A stretch of DNA of 14,691 nucleotides, from contig CALZIH010000106.1 of the NCBI GenBank assembly GCA_945787305.1, positions 1-14,691 on the forward strand, written 5' to 3'. Every line of letters begins with the position of its first letter. Within the stretch, counting starts at the first letter, position 1. The notes under the pieces are model-generated. The model did not search any database and was not told the DNA's origin. It saw nothing but the letters and a program-made list of their open reading frames with translations. The stretch comes from an uncultured Desulfobulbaceae bacterium. Its GTDB lineage: Bacteria; Desulfobacterota; Desulfobulbia; Desulfobulbales; Desulfobulbaceae. Below are positions 1 to 7,500 of the stretch, in pieces. Made by a program: the position numbers and the translations under genes.

Positions 1-216
1 GACCTTTCTTATCATACCCCACGAATTAAGAACAAGTTTGTTATACCTGCAAATCCCTTGACGTTCCCGACTTCAGAGAGTAGTTGTCTCTATCGTAAAC
101 ATCTACCCATGGTACCAACTTGCAGTTTGGAATTAATAATAGCGTATAGCTACAAGCCCTGTGATGGGTTACTTGTATACTTTTCTAACAACCAACGCCT
201 GCTTAATTCTTTAAAA

Positions 217-1590
217 ATGCCTTTAAAATTTATTTTTGCCATATTTTCGATGGCCGGAGCTTCTACCCTCCTGTTCTTCCCCCCTACTTTTCTCTCACCA
301 TCAGAAACAAAAACTGCTGCCCTGAGCCTTGTTACAATCGGCTTCTGGGCGACAGGAGTGATCCCCGAACATATTACCTCGCTATTGTTTTTTTTACTGG
401 CAATGGTTTTCTCCATATCACCACCGGAAGTCATTTATTCAGGGTTCGCATCTGCTGCAGTGTGGTTGGTTTTCGGCGGCTTAATCGTTGGCGTTGCAAT
501 AACGGCAACAGGGCTTGGAAAGAGAGTCGCGGACTGGACCGCCACCCATCTTCACGGGAGTTATCTCCGAGTCATAAGCGGCTTAGTTACTGCCGGAGTT
601 CTGTTTAGTTTCCTCATGCCTTCGGCCATGGGGCGAGTCGTTCTCCTGACCCCCATTGCACTTTCCATCGCAACACATTTCGGATTTGAAAAAGGAACCA
701 ACGGGAGGACCGGCATACTGCTTGCAATTATACTTGGTACTTTTATTCCTGCTTTTGGGATATTACCGGCGAACGTCCCCAACATGGTCCTCATCGGTAT
801 GGCCGAGACACAATACCAAATCTCCCTCCTCTACGGCCCCTACTTCCTCTTGCACTTTCCGGTTCTAACTTTTGTAAAAGCCGTACTCATTATCGGCCTT
901 ATTCTGTGGTTTTACCCTGACCAACCGGTAGAAGCACCAGAGCAGAATGCCCGGCAGCGTGAACCCATGTCACGCAGTGAAATTATTCTCGCAAGTGCAC
1001 TTATGATTATGCTTACGCTCTGGATGACTGATTTTATTCATCATATATCTCCGGCATGGATTGCTCTTGCCGGCGCGGTTTTCCTTCTTTTTCCTGGAGT
1101 AGATATTGTTAGTAAAAAACAATTCCAACAGAAAATCAACTGGGCATCGATTTTTTTTATTACCGGTATTCTTGGGTTAGGCGGCATGATTAACCACTCC
1201 GGGCTTGGACACACGTTAGCAAATATAATTATTACTCATTTACCGATTGCTGAACAACAGAATTTTGTCAATTTTGCCTCAGTGAGCTTCGCCTCCGCTC
1301 TGACAGGAATGGCAACCACCCTGCCTGGTGTTCCAGCCGTCTTCACACCACTCTCTGACAGTATTGCGCAAACTACACAGTTGCCGGTAAAGACCGTCAT
1401 AATGATGCAGGTTGTCGGCTTCTCAACTACAATCTTACCGTATCAGGCTCCACCGATAGTTATTGGAATGCAACTATCGGGCGAAAAATTCTCCAGCGCG
1501 GCAAAAGTTTGCGTAGCACTTGCAGCAATAAGTATCCTTTTTCTATTGCCACTTAACTACTTCTGGTGGAGGCTACTTGGTTGGTTATAA
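217..1590 (+). CDS. SLC13/DASS-family sodium:dicarboxylate/sulfate-type symporter
   Basis: Polytopic inner-membrane protein of about 457 residues, the usual size for the SLC13 (divalent anion:Na+ symporter) family, which imports dicarboxylates, sulfate or related anions. Visible signs are an almost wholly hydrophobic sequence and two internally similar halves. Each half has a re-entrant-type motif rich in Pro/Gly/Thr/Asn: GTFIPAFGILPANVPN in the first half and GMATTLPGVPAVFTPLSD in the second. The frame is open upstream to a TTG at 58, but the added 53 residues are polar and unlike the family. The ATG at 217 begins directly before the first membrane segment, so I chose it, although no strong Shine-Dalgarno is visible. 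The protein could carry sulfate, an organic acid or another oxyanion; substrate cannot be read from sequence by eye. It is separated from the next gene by 0.6 kb and is probably its own transcription unit. Confidence 0.8.
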   Translation: MPLKFIFAIFSMAGASTLLFFPPTFLSPSETKTAALSLVTIGFWATGVIPEHITSLLFFLLAMVFSISPPEVIYSGFASAAVWLVFGGLIVGVAITATGLGKRVADWTATHLHGSYLRVISGLVTAGVLFSFLMPSAMGRVVLLTPIALSIATHFGFEKGTNGRTGILLAIILGTFIPAFGILPANVPNMVLIGMAETQYQISLLYGPYFLLHFPVLTFVKAVLIIGLILWFYPDQPVEAPEQNARQREPMSRSEIILASALMIMLTLWMTDFIHHISPAWIALAGAVFLLFPGVDIVSKKQFQQKINWASIFFITGILGLGGMINHSGLGHTLANIIITHLPIAEQQNFVNFASVSFASALTGMATTLPGVPAVFTPLSDSIAQTTQLPVKTVIMMQVVGFSTTILPYQAPPIVIGMQLSGEKFSSAAKVCVALAAISILFLLPLNYFWWRLLGWL

Positions 1591-1672
1591 GCACCCCACA
1601 AAAACCAGGTCTGTAGTGAATCTGGCTATCGACAAACACTATGCCGGCGACATAAAAGATATACAGAACAAT

Positions 1673-1712
1673 CATCGACCACAAGTCGATGGTCGTTGCC
1701 CGGCTGAAGCCG
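1673..1712. repeat. Paired hairpins: CATCGAC/GTCGATG and CGGCT/AGCCG
   Basis: CATCGAC (1673-1679) and GTCGATG (1685-1691) are perfect reverse complements around a 5-base loop. The same bases can instead pair as CGACCA (1676-1681) with TGGTCG (1690-1695), so two registers compete. Right after this, CGGCT (1701-1705) and AGCCG (1708-1712) form another short hairpin. There is no T-run, so this is not a typical intrinsic terminator. It may be a structured RNA or the remains of a mobile element end; I cannot assign a family. Confidence 0.45.
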
Positions 1713-1796
1713 ACTTAAGACAAACTTGTTTGCTACGCAAAAAAGATATCAACGAGCCGCATGGCCTGCGACCATATTTATAAACTCCTCTTCACC

Positions 1797-1815
1797 TTGA
1801 AGCGAGGGGCTTCAA
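1797..1815. repeat. Perfect 7-bp hairpin TTGAAGC/GCTTCAA
   Basis: TTGAAGC (1797-1803) and GCTTCAA (1809-1815) pair perfectly around a GAGGG loop. It lies about 200 bases after the symporter stop, and no U-tract follows. A subterminal hairpin of this kind is reminiscent of IS200/IS605-type element ends, but no transposase or TnpB sequence is present to support that. Confidence 0.4.
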
Positions 1816-1952
1816 CTATCCCTGAAAGAGACACTATCATCAATAATAAAGAATAGTTAACAAGAAATAATCATTACACATAATACCGCAATTGCACCCA
1901 ATCAATAATTACTAATAACATTGTTTTTCATTTTCCAAACATGGAAAGTGTG

Positions 1953-1979
1953 ATATATCAAAAATAAGATATATTTTTT
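1953..1979 (+). terminator. Weak AT-rich hairpin plus T-run
   Basis: ATATATC (1953-1959) pairs with GATATAT (1968-1974) around an 8-base A-rich loop and is followed by a short T-run to 1979. The shape is that of an intrinsic terminator, but the stem has one G-C pair only and would be unstable. It could equally be chance in AT-rich DNA or an operator-like palindrome. Confidence 0.2.
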
Positions 1980-2204
1980 AAAAGAGTTGCAAGGCAGTTG
2001 TTTTTCCTTATTGTATGTAACGGAACAAGTTGCGTCAAAAAAAACCAATACGCCACATTTCTCCTCGGAGGAACGAATGAACAAGGATTAAACCACAAGG
2101 TTATATCTAAAATCATAACAATAAGAATGGCCTGGAATGCATAGGGCATATAACACGAAGAAAAGCCTGATCATTATGGGGATGAGAAGGGCAAGAATAA
2201 TAAA

Positions 2205-2834
2205 ATGAAAAAGGTACCAAAAATGAAGAAAAAATTTACGCTCATCATCGCCGGTTGCATTTTTTTCCTGCATGCATTTGCGCCCCTGAGTCAAAGTTGC
2301 GTCGGGCGCATCTTAACTGTTTCGGTAAACGACTCCATTGAACAAAAACTTATGGGGCAAATGCTTGCAACCTACATCACCGAACGGACCGGTACAACCG
2401 TCAACATGACTTCTGCTCTTGATATACAGCAAAGCGAGGAGCAAATTAAAGAATGCAAAGCCGATATTTTTATCAATTATCTCAACACCGGCTTGGCAGG
2501 GATGGAAAGCGTTGCTGAAAGTGGTACAGACCAAAAGACCTACGGCCTGGTGAAGCAGTATTATATAGACACATTCGACATGGTCTGGCTCAAACCTTTT
2601 GGCTATAAAGGTCCGCTGGTCAAAGAAAGCACGCAGATCCAAGAAAACGAGTCACTGGCAATACCAGTCACAACCAGTGAGGTGCTGAACCGGTTTCCTG
2701 TTTTGGACAGGGTTATCAACAAGCTTGGCGGCCGGATTGATGAAAGGACGCTGCAGAAACTGATCCTGAAAACCGAAACTGAAGAGATTGGTATTGTTGT
2801 CAAAAACTTTTTAAGAGATCAGAACCTCATTTAA
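2205..2834 (+). CDS. Short OpuAC-like substrate-binding protein, apparently missing one lobe
   Basis: Secreted protein of 209 residues related to the glycine betaine/choline-type ABC substrate-binding family (OpuAC). A positively charged start and hydrophobic stretch (residues about 8-32) form a signal peptide; Cys32 does not sit in a good lipobox. Family-like stretches are the N-terminal beta strand (RILTVSVNDSIEQKL), ADIFINYLNTG (86-96, like the family's iDvYxeYtGT), YIDTFDMVWLKPFGY (about 120-134), and the C-terminal FPVLDRVINKLGG...LQKL (164-186). Full OpuAC proteins have roughly 100 or more residues between the WL-P-G-F motif and the C-terminal helices, forming the second lobe. Here that segment is only about 30 residues. 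The reading frame is clean, so it looks like a compact variant rather than a broken gene. No permease or ATPase gene is nearby. A second ATG at 2223 is an equally possible start. Confidence 0.6.
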   Translation: MKKVPKMKKKFTLIIAGCIFFLHAFAPLSQSCVGRILTVSVNDSIEQKLMGQMLATYITERTGTTVNMTSALDIQQSEEQIKECKADIFINYLNTGLAGMESVAESGTDQKTYGLVKQYYIDTFDMVWLKPFGYKGPLVKESTQIQENESLAIPVTTSEVLNRFPVLDRVINKLGGRIDERTLQKLILKTETEEIGIVVKNFLRDQNLI

Positions 2835-2899
2835 ATTGAAATCCCGTTGACATTGAAATGAAATATTAATGAGGTTGGTGCACGTATAGCGAGGAAAAA

Positions 2900-3394
2900 A
2901 TGCAAAAACTGTTTTTAGCTCTGAGTATTGTTTTACTGTTTGCCGGCTCAGCCGCCGCACACGGAAGCATATCAAAACTTCCGGATTCAGTACAGATTCT
3001 GCAATATAAAATGAAGTTGTACATGAACGCAGATGATGCCGACACAAGAAATAACTTGGCAATGGCTTATTTTCGAACCAACCAGCTTGATGAAGCAATA
3101 CAGGAGCTGGATGTGGTATTGCAAAAAGATCCAAACAACTTTGACGCTCTGGATGGTATGGGCATCGTCTTGATCAAGAAAGGAGACGCAGGCAAAGCAC
3201 TTGAATTCTTACTCAAAGCGCTCAAAATTAATGATAAAGACCTTATGATCCATGTTCATCTTTCTGTCGCCCACAAACAACTCAACCAAACTGATCTTGC
3301 TACAAACGCGATGGACAAGGCCAAGGCCATGGCATCTGGCCCAGAGGAATTAACCTGGATTGAGGATGAAGTAAAACTGTTAACCAATTCTTAA
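2900..3394 (+). CDS. Secreted TPR-repeat protein
   Basis: Small periplasmic protein of 164 residues. It has a clear signal peptide with an Ala-x-Ala-type cleavage region around residues 18-21 (AGSAAAHG). Three tetratricopeptide-type helical hairpins follow: from about residue 50 (NNLAMAYFRTNQLDEAIQEL), from about 84 (GMGIVLIKKGDAGKALEF), and from about 118 (HLSVAHKQLNQTDLATNAM). TPR domains bind protein partners and have no catalytic role. The start is well supported by GAGGA eight bases upstream of ATG. It sits 15 bases before the PhnD-like lipoprotein gene and is very likely co-transcribed with it. Its partner is presumably one of the envelope proteins encoded around it; this is inferred from context only. 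Confidence 0.75.
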   Translation: MQKLFLALSIVLLFAGSAAAHGSISKLPDSVQILQYKMKLYMNADDADTRNNLAMAYFRTNQLDEAIQELDVVLQKDPNNFDALDGMGIVLIKKGDAGKALEFLLKALKINDKDLMIHVHLSVAHKQLNQTDLATNAMDKAKAMASGPEELTWIEDEVKLLTNS

Positions 3395-3409
3395 TACGTG
3401 AGAAACGGA

Positions 3410-4324
3410 ATGAAAAAAATCACTTATTTTATCCTCTGCGCTGTACTCTTTTCACTTTCAGCTTGTAAGGGAGGAGGAGATACATCAGCTACAAGCAATG
3501 AAAAACCCATTCGAATAGGATTCATGATTTGCGATAGCTTTGAGTTATCCAAAGAAAGATTTGCACCGTACGCAGCTTATTTAAGCGAGAAAACAGGGCG
3601 CAAATTTGAAATGATTTTGGCAAACACCTTTGAATTTGAAGATCTGATCAAGGAACAAAAAATAGACTTTTTCCACGTAAACTCTATTGTCGCAATCATT
3701 TTGAAAGAACGATTTAATGCTGAACTACTTGCGGTTGATATCAGAGGAAGAAATGGCTACAAGGCAACAGGCACCATCATTTCCAAAAAAGGTAGCGGTA
3801 TCAAAACAATAGAAGACATGCGCGGGAAAAGCATGGTCTTTGGCCCAGCATTAGCTCCTTTTGGCTACATGTCGCAGTACTCTCTTCTTCTGCAAAATAA
3901 TTTTGATCCAGAAACCGATCTCTCCTATTATGCAATCCCCTCCGGCGCTGCCAAGCATGACAAAGTACTATACGGCGTGTATTATGGGCAGTTTGACTTA
4001 GGGGCCGCACCACGAATTGATCTGGATCGCATGGTAGATGAAAATATTTTCAACATGGAAGATTTTAACATCATCGCCGAGAGTGAAGCCATGCCCTACT
4101 GTACCATTGGCGCCCGCTCAGATGTTGATCCCGCCTTAATGGAACAAGTCAGGGAGATTTCTTTAAACCTAAAAAAAGATGAAACAGTACTCGTGGACAA
4201 CGAAGTTCTGAGGGTACTCGACCGAATGCTACTTGATGGGTTTGCGCCTTTTATGGACAGTGAATATGACATTATTCGTGATAACCTCAAGCGTAGCAAT
4301 ATGGCTCCTTATAGGAAATTTTAA
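3410..4324 (+). CDS. PhnD-like phosphate/phosphonate-type substrate-binding lipoprotein
   Basis: Predicted lipoprotein of 304 residues of the PhnD family (phosphate/phosphite/phosphonate ABC binding proteins). The signal sequence ends in a good lipobox, LSAC, with the lipidated Cys at residue 19. The mature part has the family order: a first strand IRIGFMICDSF, FAPYAAYLSEKTGRKFEM, the KIDFFHVNS segment, and an inter-lobe IKTIEDMRGKSMVFGPALAPFGY stretch that normally contacts the ligand. A GTG at 3398 is in frame, but the ATG at 3410 places the signal peptide correctly. No PhnC/PhnE partner genes lie in the window. PhnD-like proteins without a transporter are common in signalling and cofactor-related loci, so a role in ligand sensing or delivery is as likely as import. 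Confidence 0.75.
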   Translation: MKKITYFILCAVLFSLSACKGGGDTSATSNEKPIRIGFMICDSFELSKERFAPYAAYLSEKTGRKFEMILANTFEFEDLIKEQKIDFFHVNSIVAIILKERFNAELLAVDIRGRNGYKATGTIISKKGSGIKTIEDMRGKSMVFGPALAPFGYMSQYSLLLQNNFDPETDLSYYAIPSGAAKHDKVLYGVYYGQFDLGAAPRIDLDRMVDENIFNMEDFNIIAESEAMPYCTIGARSDVDPALMEQVREISLNLKKDETVLVDNEVLRVLDRMLLDGFAPFMDSEYDIIRDNLKRSNMAPYRKF

Positions 4325-4340
4325 CAAAGAGGTCCGAGGA

Positions 4341-5336
4341 ATGGTTAAGACAGCCACACAGATCATGAATAAACGGTTCCCCCTATCGGCCACAGTTGGC
4401 ATTTTTGCTTTCTTTCTGCTGCTTCACCCTGCGTATGGTGGCCAACTTGTTGTCAACAAGGGTGTTATTGAAAAGAATACCATTTGGCAGGGGGAGGTAC
4501 TGATTACGGGTGATGTTGAAATTGCAAAAAATGCGACCCTGACCATCATGCCGGGAACAGTTGTCCGCTTTAAAAAAATTGAAGATTTTGGTCCCGAGAA
4601 ACTGAGCCAGGACAAACTCAATCACTTCCCTAAAGCTGAAATCATCGTTAAAGGGCGCCTCTATGCTCAGGGAAGTTTGGAGAATAAGATAACCTTTACC
4701 AGTGCCGAGAAATCACCCCACCCAGGAGACTGGGGAGCGGTAAACTTTCTAGGTTCGGTCCAGAACGTAATTGAATTCTGCGTCTTTACCTACGCCCACA
4801 CCGCAGTCCATGCCCACTCAGCCCAGGTTGTCGTTTCGTACTCTACTTTTCACTATAACGGTGTTGCCATCGGCCAGAAAAATGTAAAAGAAGTCGAGCA
4901 CAAATCCGTTTTACCCATGCTATACAACAGAATCACAGAAAACGGCGGCGGCATTTTATACGGAGGCGGCTCAAGCACAACCATCGCTCATAACGAAATC
5001 AACAACAATACATTTTTTGGAATTTACGCAAAAAAAGGCGGGTTGGCCAATATCCGCTTCAACAATATTAACCAAAACGGTAAAGGGGTTATTTTTTATG
5101 GCGTGAAAGACGTCAATCTCCGCGATAACAACATCGTAGACAACACTGATTATAACATTTCCCTGTTGGACGGACAACCGGGTGATATCTCCGTACACCA
5201 CAACTGGTGGGGAACAACGGATCAGCAAAAGATAAAAAAGCTTATCAGGGATAAGGCTCGTGATAAATCCCTGGGCAATGTTGATTTTTCAAACGCACTA
5301 CAAGCGCCTGTCAGTGGGGCCGGACTCCTATGGTAA
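4341..5336 (+). CDS. Secreted parallel beta-helix repeat protein
   Basis: Protein of 331 residues with a signal peptide (hydrophobic core about residues 15-30, cleavage near HPAYGG). It then has repeating short beta-strand rungs typical of right-handed parallel beta-helix proteins (NosD/pectate-lyase-like fold). Recognisable pieces are LTIMPGTVVRFKK near the N-terminal cap, repeated NN/NNI and GGGI/GGG turns (for example HNEINNNTFFGIYAK), and the C-terminal HHNWWGT motif often ending such helices. No catalytic residues of a specific polysaccharide lyase can be pointed to. NosD-type members help insert metal centres in periplasmic enzymes, which would suit the setting, but that is inference. 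The frame is open upstream to 4233, overlapping the PhnD-like gene. The ATG at 4341 with AAAGAGGT seven bases before it is the better start. Confidence 0.75.
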   Translation: MVKTATQIMNKRFPLSATVGIFAFFLLLHPAYGGQLVVNKGVIEKNTIWQGEVLITGDVEIAKNATLTIMPGTVVRFKKIEDFGPEKLSQDKLNHFPKAEIIVKGRLYAQGSLENKITFTSAEKSPHPGDWGAVNFLGSVQNVIEFCVFTYAHTAVHAHSAQVVVSYSTFHYNGVAIGQKNVKEVEHKSVLPMLYNRITENGGGILYGGGSSTTIAHNEINNNTFFGIYAKKGGLANIRFNNINQNGKGVIFYGVKDVNLRDNNIVDNTDYNISLLDGQPGDISVHHNWWGTTDQQKIKKLIRDKARDKSLGNVDFSNALQAPVSGAGLLW

Positions 5337-5379
5337 TGGTGGTGCTATATAATAATATTACTAAGAATATCGAACCTAC

Positions 5380-5395
5380 TTGGCATGTTAGCCAA
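5380..5395. promoter_or_regulatory. Inverted repeat TTGGC-N6-GCCAA
   Basis: A perfect 5-bp inverted repeat with a 6-base spacer lies in the 79-base gap upstream of the anchored TPR gene, about 20 bases before its start. The placement would allow an operator or a small RNA hairpin. No known regulator can be assigned, and a repeat this short may arise by chance. Confidence 0.25.
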
Positions 5396-5415
5396 AACGG
5401 TTTGGATTAAGAAAT

Positions 5416-5952
5416 ATGGGTCTAATTCATAAAATAAGTATTGTCGTCCTAGTGGTCTTGAGTTTAATCACAGCAGGCATGTTGATTCAACATCAGCTGG
5501 AGGCGAAACACCTACAGGAGACGATCGGCCATAACGTCGTAGATTTGCAAAAATCCTACGAAGAACTGCTTGCCAAAAATGCTGAAATTTACGGCGAGCT
5601 TGATGCATTGCTCGAACAAAAGCAATTTTCCACTGTAGAGGAAAAATTACAGGAGATAAAAACAGCTCATCCGGAAAATCCTCATTCATTTATCTATGAT
5701 GCACAGCTGCAATACGGGCAGGGGCAGCTTGCCCAGGCCATACACAGCTATCGGATGGCAGTGGATCTCGATCCCGATTATGTCGACAAAAAAACACCCC
5801 TATTTATCTCTCCTGAAATTATGGCTCTGATCACCGAAGCCAGAGGAAAACTCAGTCGGGAAAAGAAACTAAAGCCCAACGACAAAAGCATAAAATTGGC
5901 GCTGGAAGACCTGTACTACTTACAGCGTCGTATAGCCGGGGGGTGTGAATAA
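5416..5952 (+). CDS. Membrane-anchored coiled-coil/TPR protein
   Basis: Protein of 178 residues with one N-terminal hydrophobic segment (about 5-26) and no obvious cleavage site, so it is probably anchored in the inner membrane and faces the periplasm. A Glu/Lys/Leu-rich region (about 30-80) has coiled-coil character. A TPR-like unit (about 92-122: SFIYDAQLQYGQGQLAQAI, then AVDLDPDY) follows, with further charged helices to the end. It is the gene directly before the YedE-like transporter: its TAA stop is followed at once by the GTG start, so the two are translationally linked and may act as a complex. No family-specific function is recognisable. The ribosome binding site is weak. Confidence 0.65.
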   Translation: MGLIHKISIVVLVVLSLITAGMLIQHQLEAKHLQETIGHNVVDLQKSYEELLAKNAEIYGELDALLEQKQFSTVEEKLQEIKTAHPENPHSFIYDAQLQYGQGQLAQAIHSYRMAVDLDPDYVDKKTPLFISPEIMALITEARGKLSREKKLKPNDKSIKLALEDLYYLQRRIAGGCE

Positions 5953-6981
5953 GTGAACAAGTTTAAACTTCCAGATATCGCTATTATAAACGGAGCAGCA
6001 CTCGGCCTCGGTGCCGTGTTACTGACCCTGCTCGGTAACCCTGCCAACTCAGGAATATGTATTTCCTGTTTCATGGAGAATCTTGCCGGCGCCTTGCAAT
6101 TGCAGGACGGCTTTCTCCTCGGTTCGTTTTACATGGCTGTAAAAACTAAACGATTCCATGTAACCGGCGGTTCATCTCCGGTCATTCGTTTTTTTCTCGG
6201 CTTTTTTATCATTGTTGGCTGTGCGGTCTTTATCGGTTGCCCGATTAAACTGATACTTCGCTTGGCCGCTGGTGACCTCACAGCCGTTGCCGCTCTGCTC
6301 GGCCTTATGTTCGGCATCTGGTTGGGGTCAAAATATATCAGAGCAGGGGTTTTTCTTGACCGGGAAAAACAACTGCCTAAAATCAACGGTTATATTTTCC
6401 CAGCCATTGCTGTACTTTTACTGATTTTTCTTGTCCTCAAGCCCTCCTTTATTCGAGAAGGCCAAACCGGACCTGCTGCTCAGCACGCACCACTTCTTAT
6501 TTCACTGGGCATTAGCCTGTTTATCGGTGCTTTGTCGCAACGTTCAGGCCTATGTATAACCGGTGGCATTCGCAACTTCTTTCTTGTCGGTGAAAAAACA
6601 CTGCTTTATGGGGTCATTACAACCTTCGTATCTGCAATGCTCCTGAGTATGGTGACGGGACTATTCCATCTTGGAATGAATGGTCAACCTGCATCTCACA
6701 TGGGACATGGCTGGACATTCCTGGCCATGACTCTTGTCGGGCTTGCCTCGGTCATAGTTGACGGCTGTCCTTTCAGGCAGATTGTTAAAGTAGGGCAAGG
6801 CGATATGGATGCAGGCATCACCTGTTTTGGCATGCTTACCGGGGCAGCCTTTGTCATCACGTGGTTGTTGCGAAGTACTTCGGCCGGGCCGTCTTTTAAT
6901 GGTAAAATTGCAGTACTTGGCGGCTTGATCTTCTGTATTGTCATTGTTCTGAGTTACCGCAACCAGCCGGCAAAACGATAA
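5953..6981 (+). CDS. yedE: YedE/YeeE-type sulfur/selenium transporter
   Basis: Inner-membrane protein of 342 residues with two homologous halves, matching the selenium-associated YedE branch of the YeeE/YedE family. These proteins are thought to import sulfur or selenium compounds through conserved Cys. Visible signatures are NPANSGICISCF (29-40; C36, C39), GGSSPVIRFFLGF (72-84), IGCPIKLILRLAAGD (94-108; C96), QRSGLCITGGIRNFF (196-210; C201) and VDGCPFRQIVKVGQGD (269-284; C272). The start is GTG immediately after the preceding stop, with a G-rich ribosome binding sequence just upstream. YedE normally neighbours yedF (TusA + DUF3343) and selD. Here a DUF3343 gene lies 0.5 kb downstream but no selD is in the window, so sulfur may be the cargo. 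Family assignment is firm; cargo is inferred. Confidence 0.85.
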   Translation: MNKFKLPDIAIINGAALGLGAVLLTLLGNPANSGICISCFMENLAGALQLQDGFLLGSFYMAVKTKRFHVTGGSSPVIRFFLGFFIIVGCAVFIGCPIKLILRLAAGDLTAVAALLGLMFGIWLGSKYIRAGVFLDREKQLPKINGYIFPAIAVLLLIFLVLKPSFIREGQTGPAAQHAPLLISLGISLFIGALSQRSGLCITGGIRNFFLVGEKTLLYGVITTFVSAMLLSMVTGLFHLGMNGQPASHMGHGWTFLAMTLVGLASVIVDGCPFRQIVKVGQGDMDAGITCFGMLTGAAFVITWLLRSTSAGPSFNGKIAVLGGLIFCIVIVLSYRNQPAKR

Positions 6982-7500
6982 CATATTTCACACCGTTTCC
7001 ACTCTCTTACCTAACAACAGAAAACAACATGCGGGTAACGATAACTATTTTCAACTGGTTGATTTCTTTTTGCTGACTTCGTTCTTATATTGTATTTAAC
7101 ATCGGACGAAGCTTATACAAATTACAAGTTTTGTCCCTTGTTGGTAACTCGTATTTCGTCATTGAAAAATGACTCGTGGAATGAGATAAATTCTCGTTTT
7201 ACCTTGAATAAACAAAAGGCCACCTGCCCTGTAAACATTTGATGCTGAATTACTGTTCTTTTCAGGGGCAATGCAGGGGGGTAATAAATATCCGTTTTCC
7301 CCTCATACATTTTTTGTTTTTTTACGGCACAACTATTGCTAATCGATTATAACGGCCCGTAAAATTACAAGTGGAATCAAAAAAATCAGTGAACCGGCTT
7401 GAGTGTTTGCATGGTGTTAATTCCAAAGGTATCCAGCTAAGTATCGCTTGATCCGTTTCCAAGACACCAAATGAACACTATCCCGGGAAATGGAGGCATT
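6982..7500. other. Long non-coding leader before the sulfur-carrier operon
   Basis: No gene is supported in these 519 bases. A 62-codon minus-strand open frame (7122-7310) has no ribosome binding site and no recognisable content. The segment has a small hairpin GTCATT/AATGAC (7158-7163, 7168-7173) and a larger possible switch structure at 7223-7323, described separately. A weak sigma70-like pair, TTGCAT at 7407-7412 and TATCCA at 7430-7435 with a 17-base spacer, could start transcription close to the operon. The gap separates the envelope gene set from the biosynthetic gene set. Confidence 0.55.
7223..7323 (+). promoter_or_regulatory. Possible attenuator-like structure with alternative helices
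   Basis: CCTGC and CCTG (7223-7231) can pair with CAGG (7263-7266) and GCAGG (7273-7277). The same G-rich stretch (AGGGGGG, 7275-7281) can instead pair with CCCCT (7299-7303), which is followed by a T-rich run (7310-7323). The helices share bases and exclude each other, as in terminator/antiterminator leaders. The second stem is short, has a long loop, and sits about 6 bases from the T-run, so termination would be weak. It matches no riboswitch class I can name. Confidence 0.3.

Larger units (their letters stand above)
1591..2204. other. Non-coding gap with hairpins and AT-rich tract
   Basis: I find no convincing gene in these 614 bases. The first part (about 1610-1830) is higher in G+C and contains several compact inverted repeats, listed separately. 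The rest (about 1820-2200) is strongly AT-rich. A weak sigma70-like pair, TTGCAA at 1987-1992 and TATTGT at 2009-2014 with a 16-base spacer, could drive the operon starting at 2205, but the match to consensus is poor. A 68-codon open frame at 1577-1783 overlaps the end of the symporter gene, has no ribosome binding site and resembles nothing I know. Confidence 0.6.

Noticed and set aside
58..216. TTG-initiated 53-residue N-terminal extension of the symporter
   Set aside because: The extra residues are polar and unlike SLC13 proteins; the ATG at 217 precedes the first membrane segment.
1577..1783. 68-codon open frame overlapping the symporter stop
   Set aside because: No ribosome binding site, no recognisable motif, and it runs through the hairpin island.
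4233..4340. Upstream extension of the beta-helix gene overlapping the PhnD-like gene
   Set aside because: It would place 36 residues with a second hydrophobic stretch before a normal signal peptide; the ATG at 4341 has a good ribosome binding site.
7122..7310. 62-codon minus-strand open frame in the leader
   Set aside because: No ribosome binding site, no family resemblance, lies opposite to all neighbours.
7396..7410. Sigma54-like GG...GC promoter
   Set aside because: The spacing between GG and GC is 11 rather than the required 10 bases, and flanking consensus is poor.
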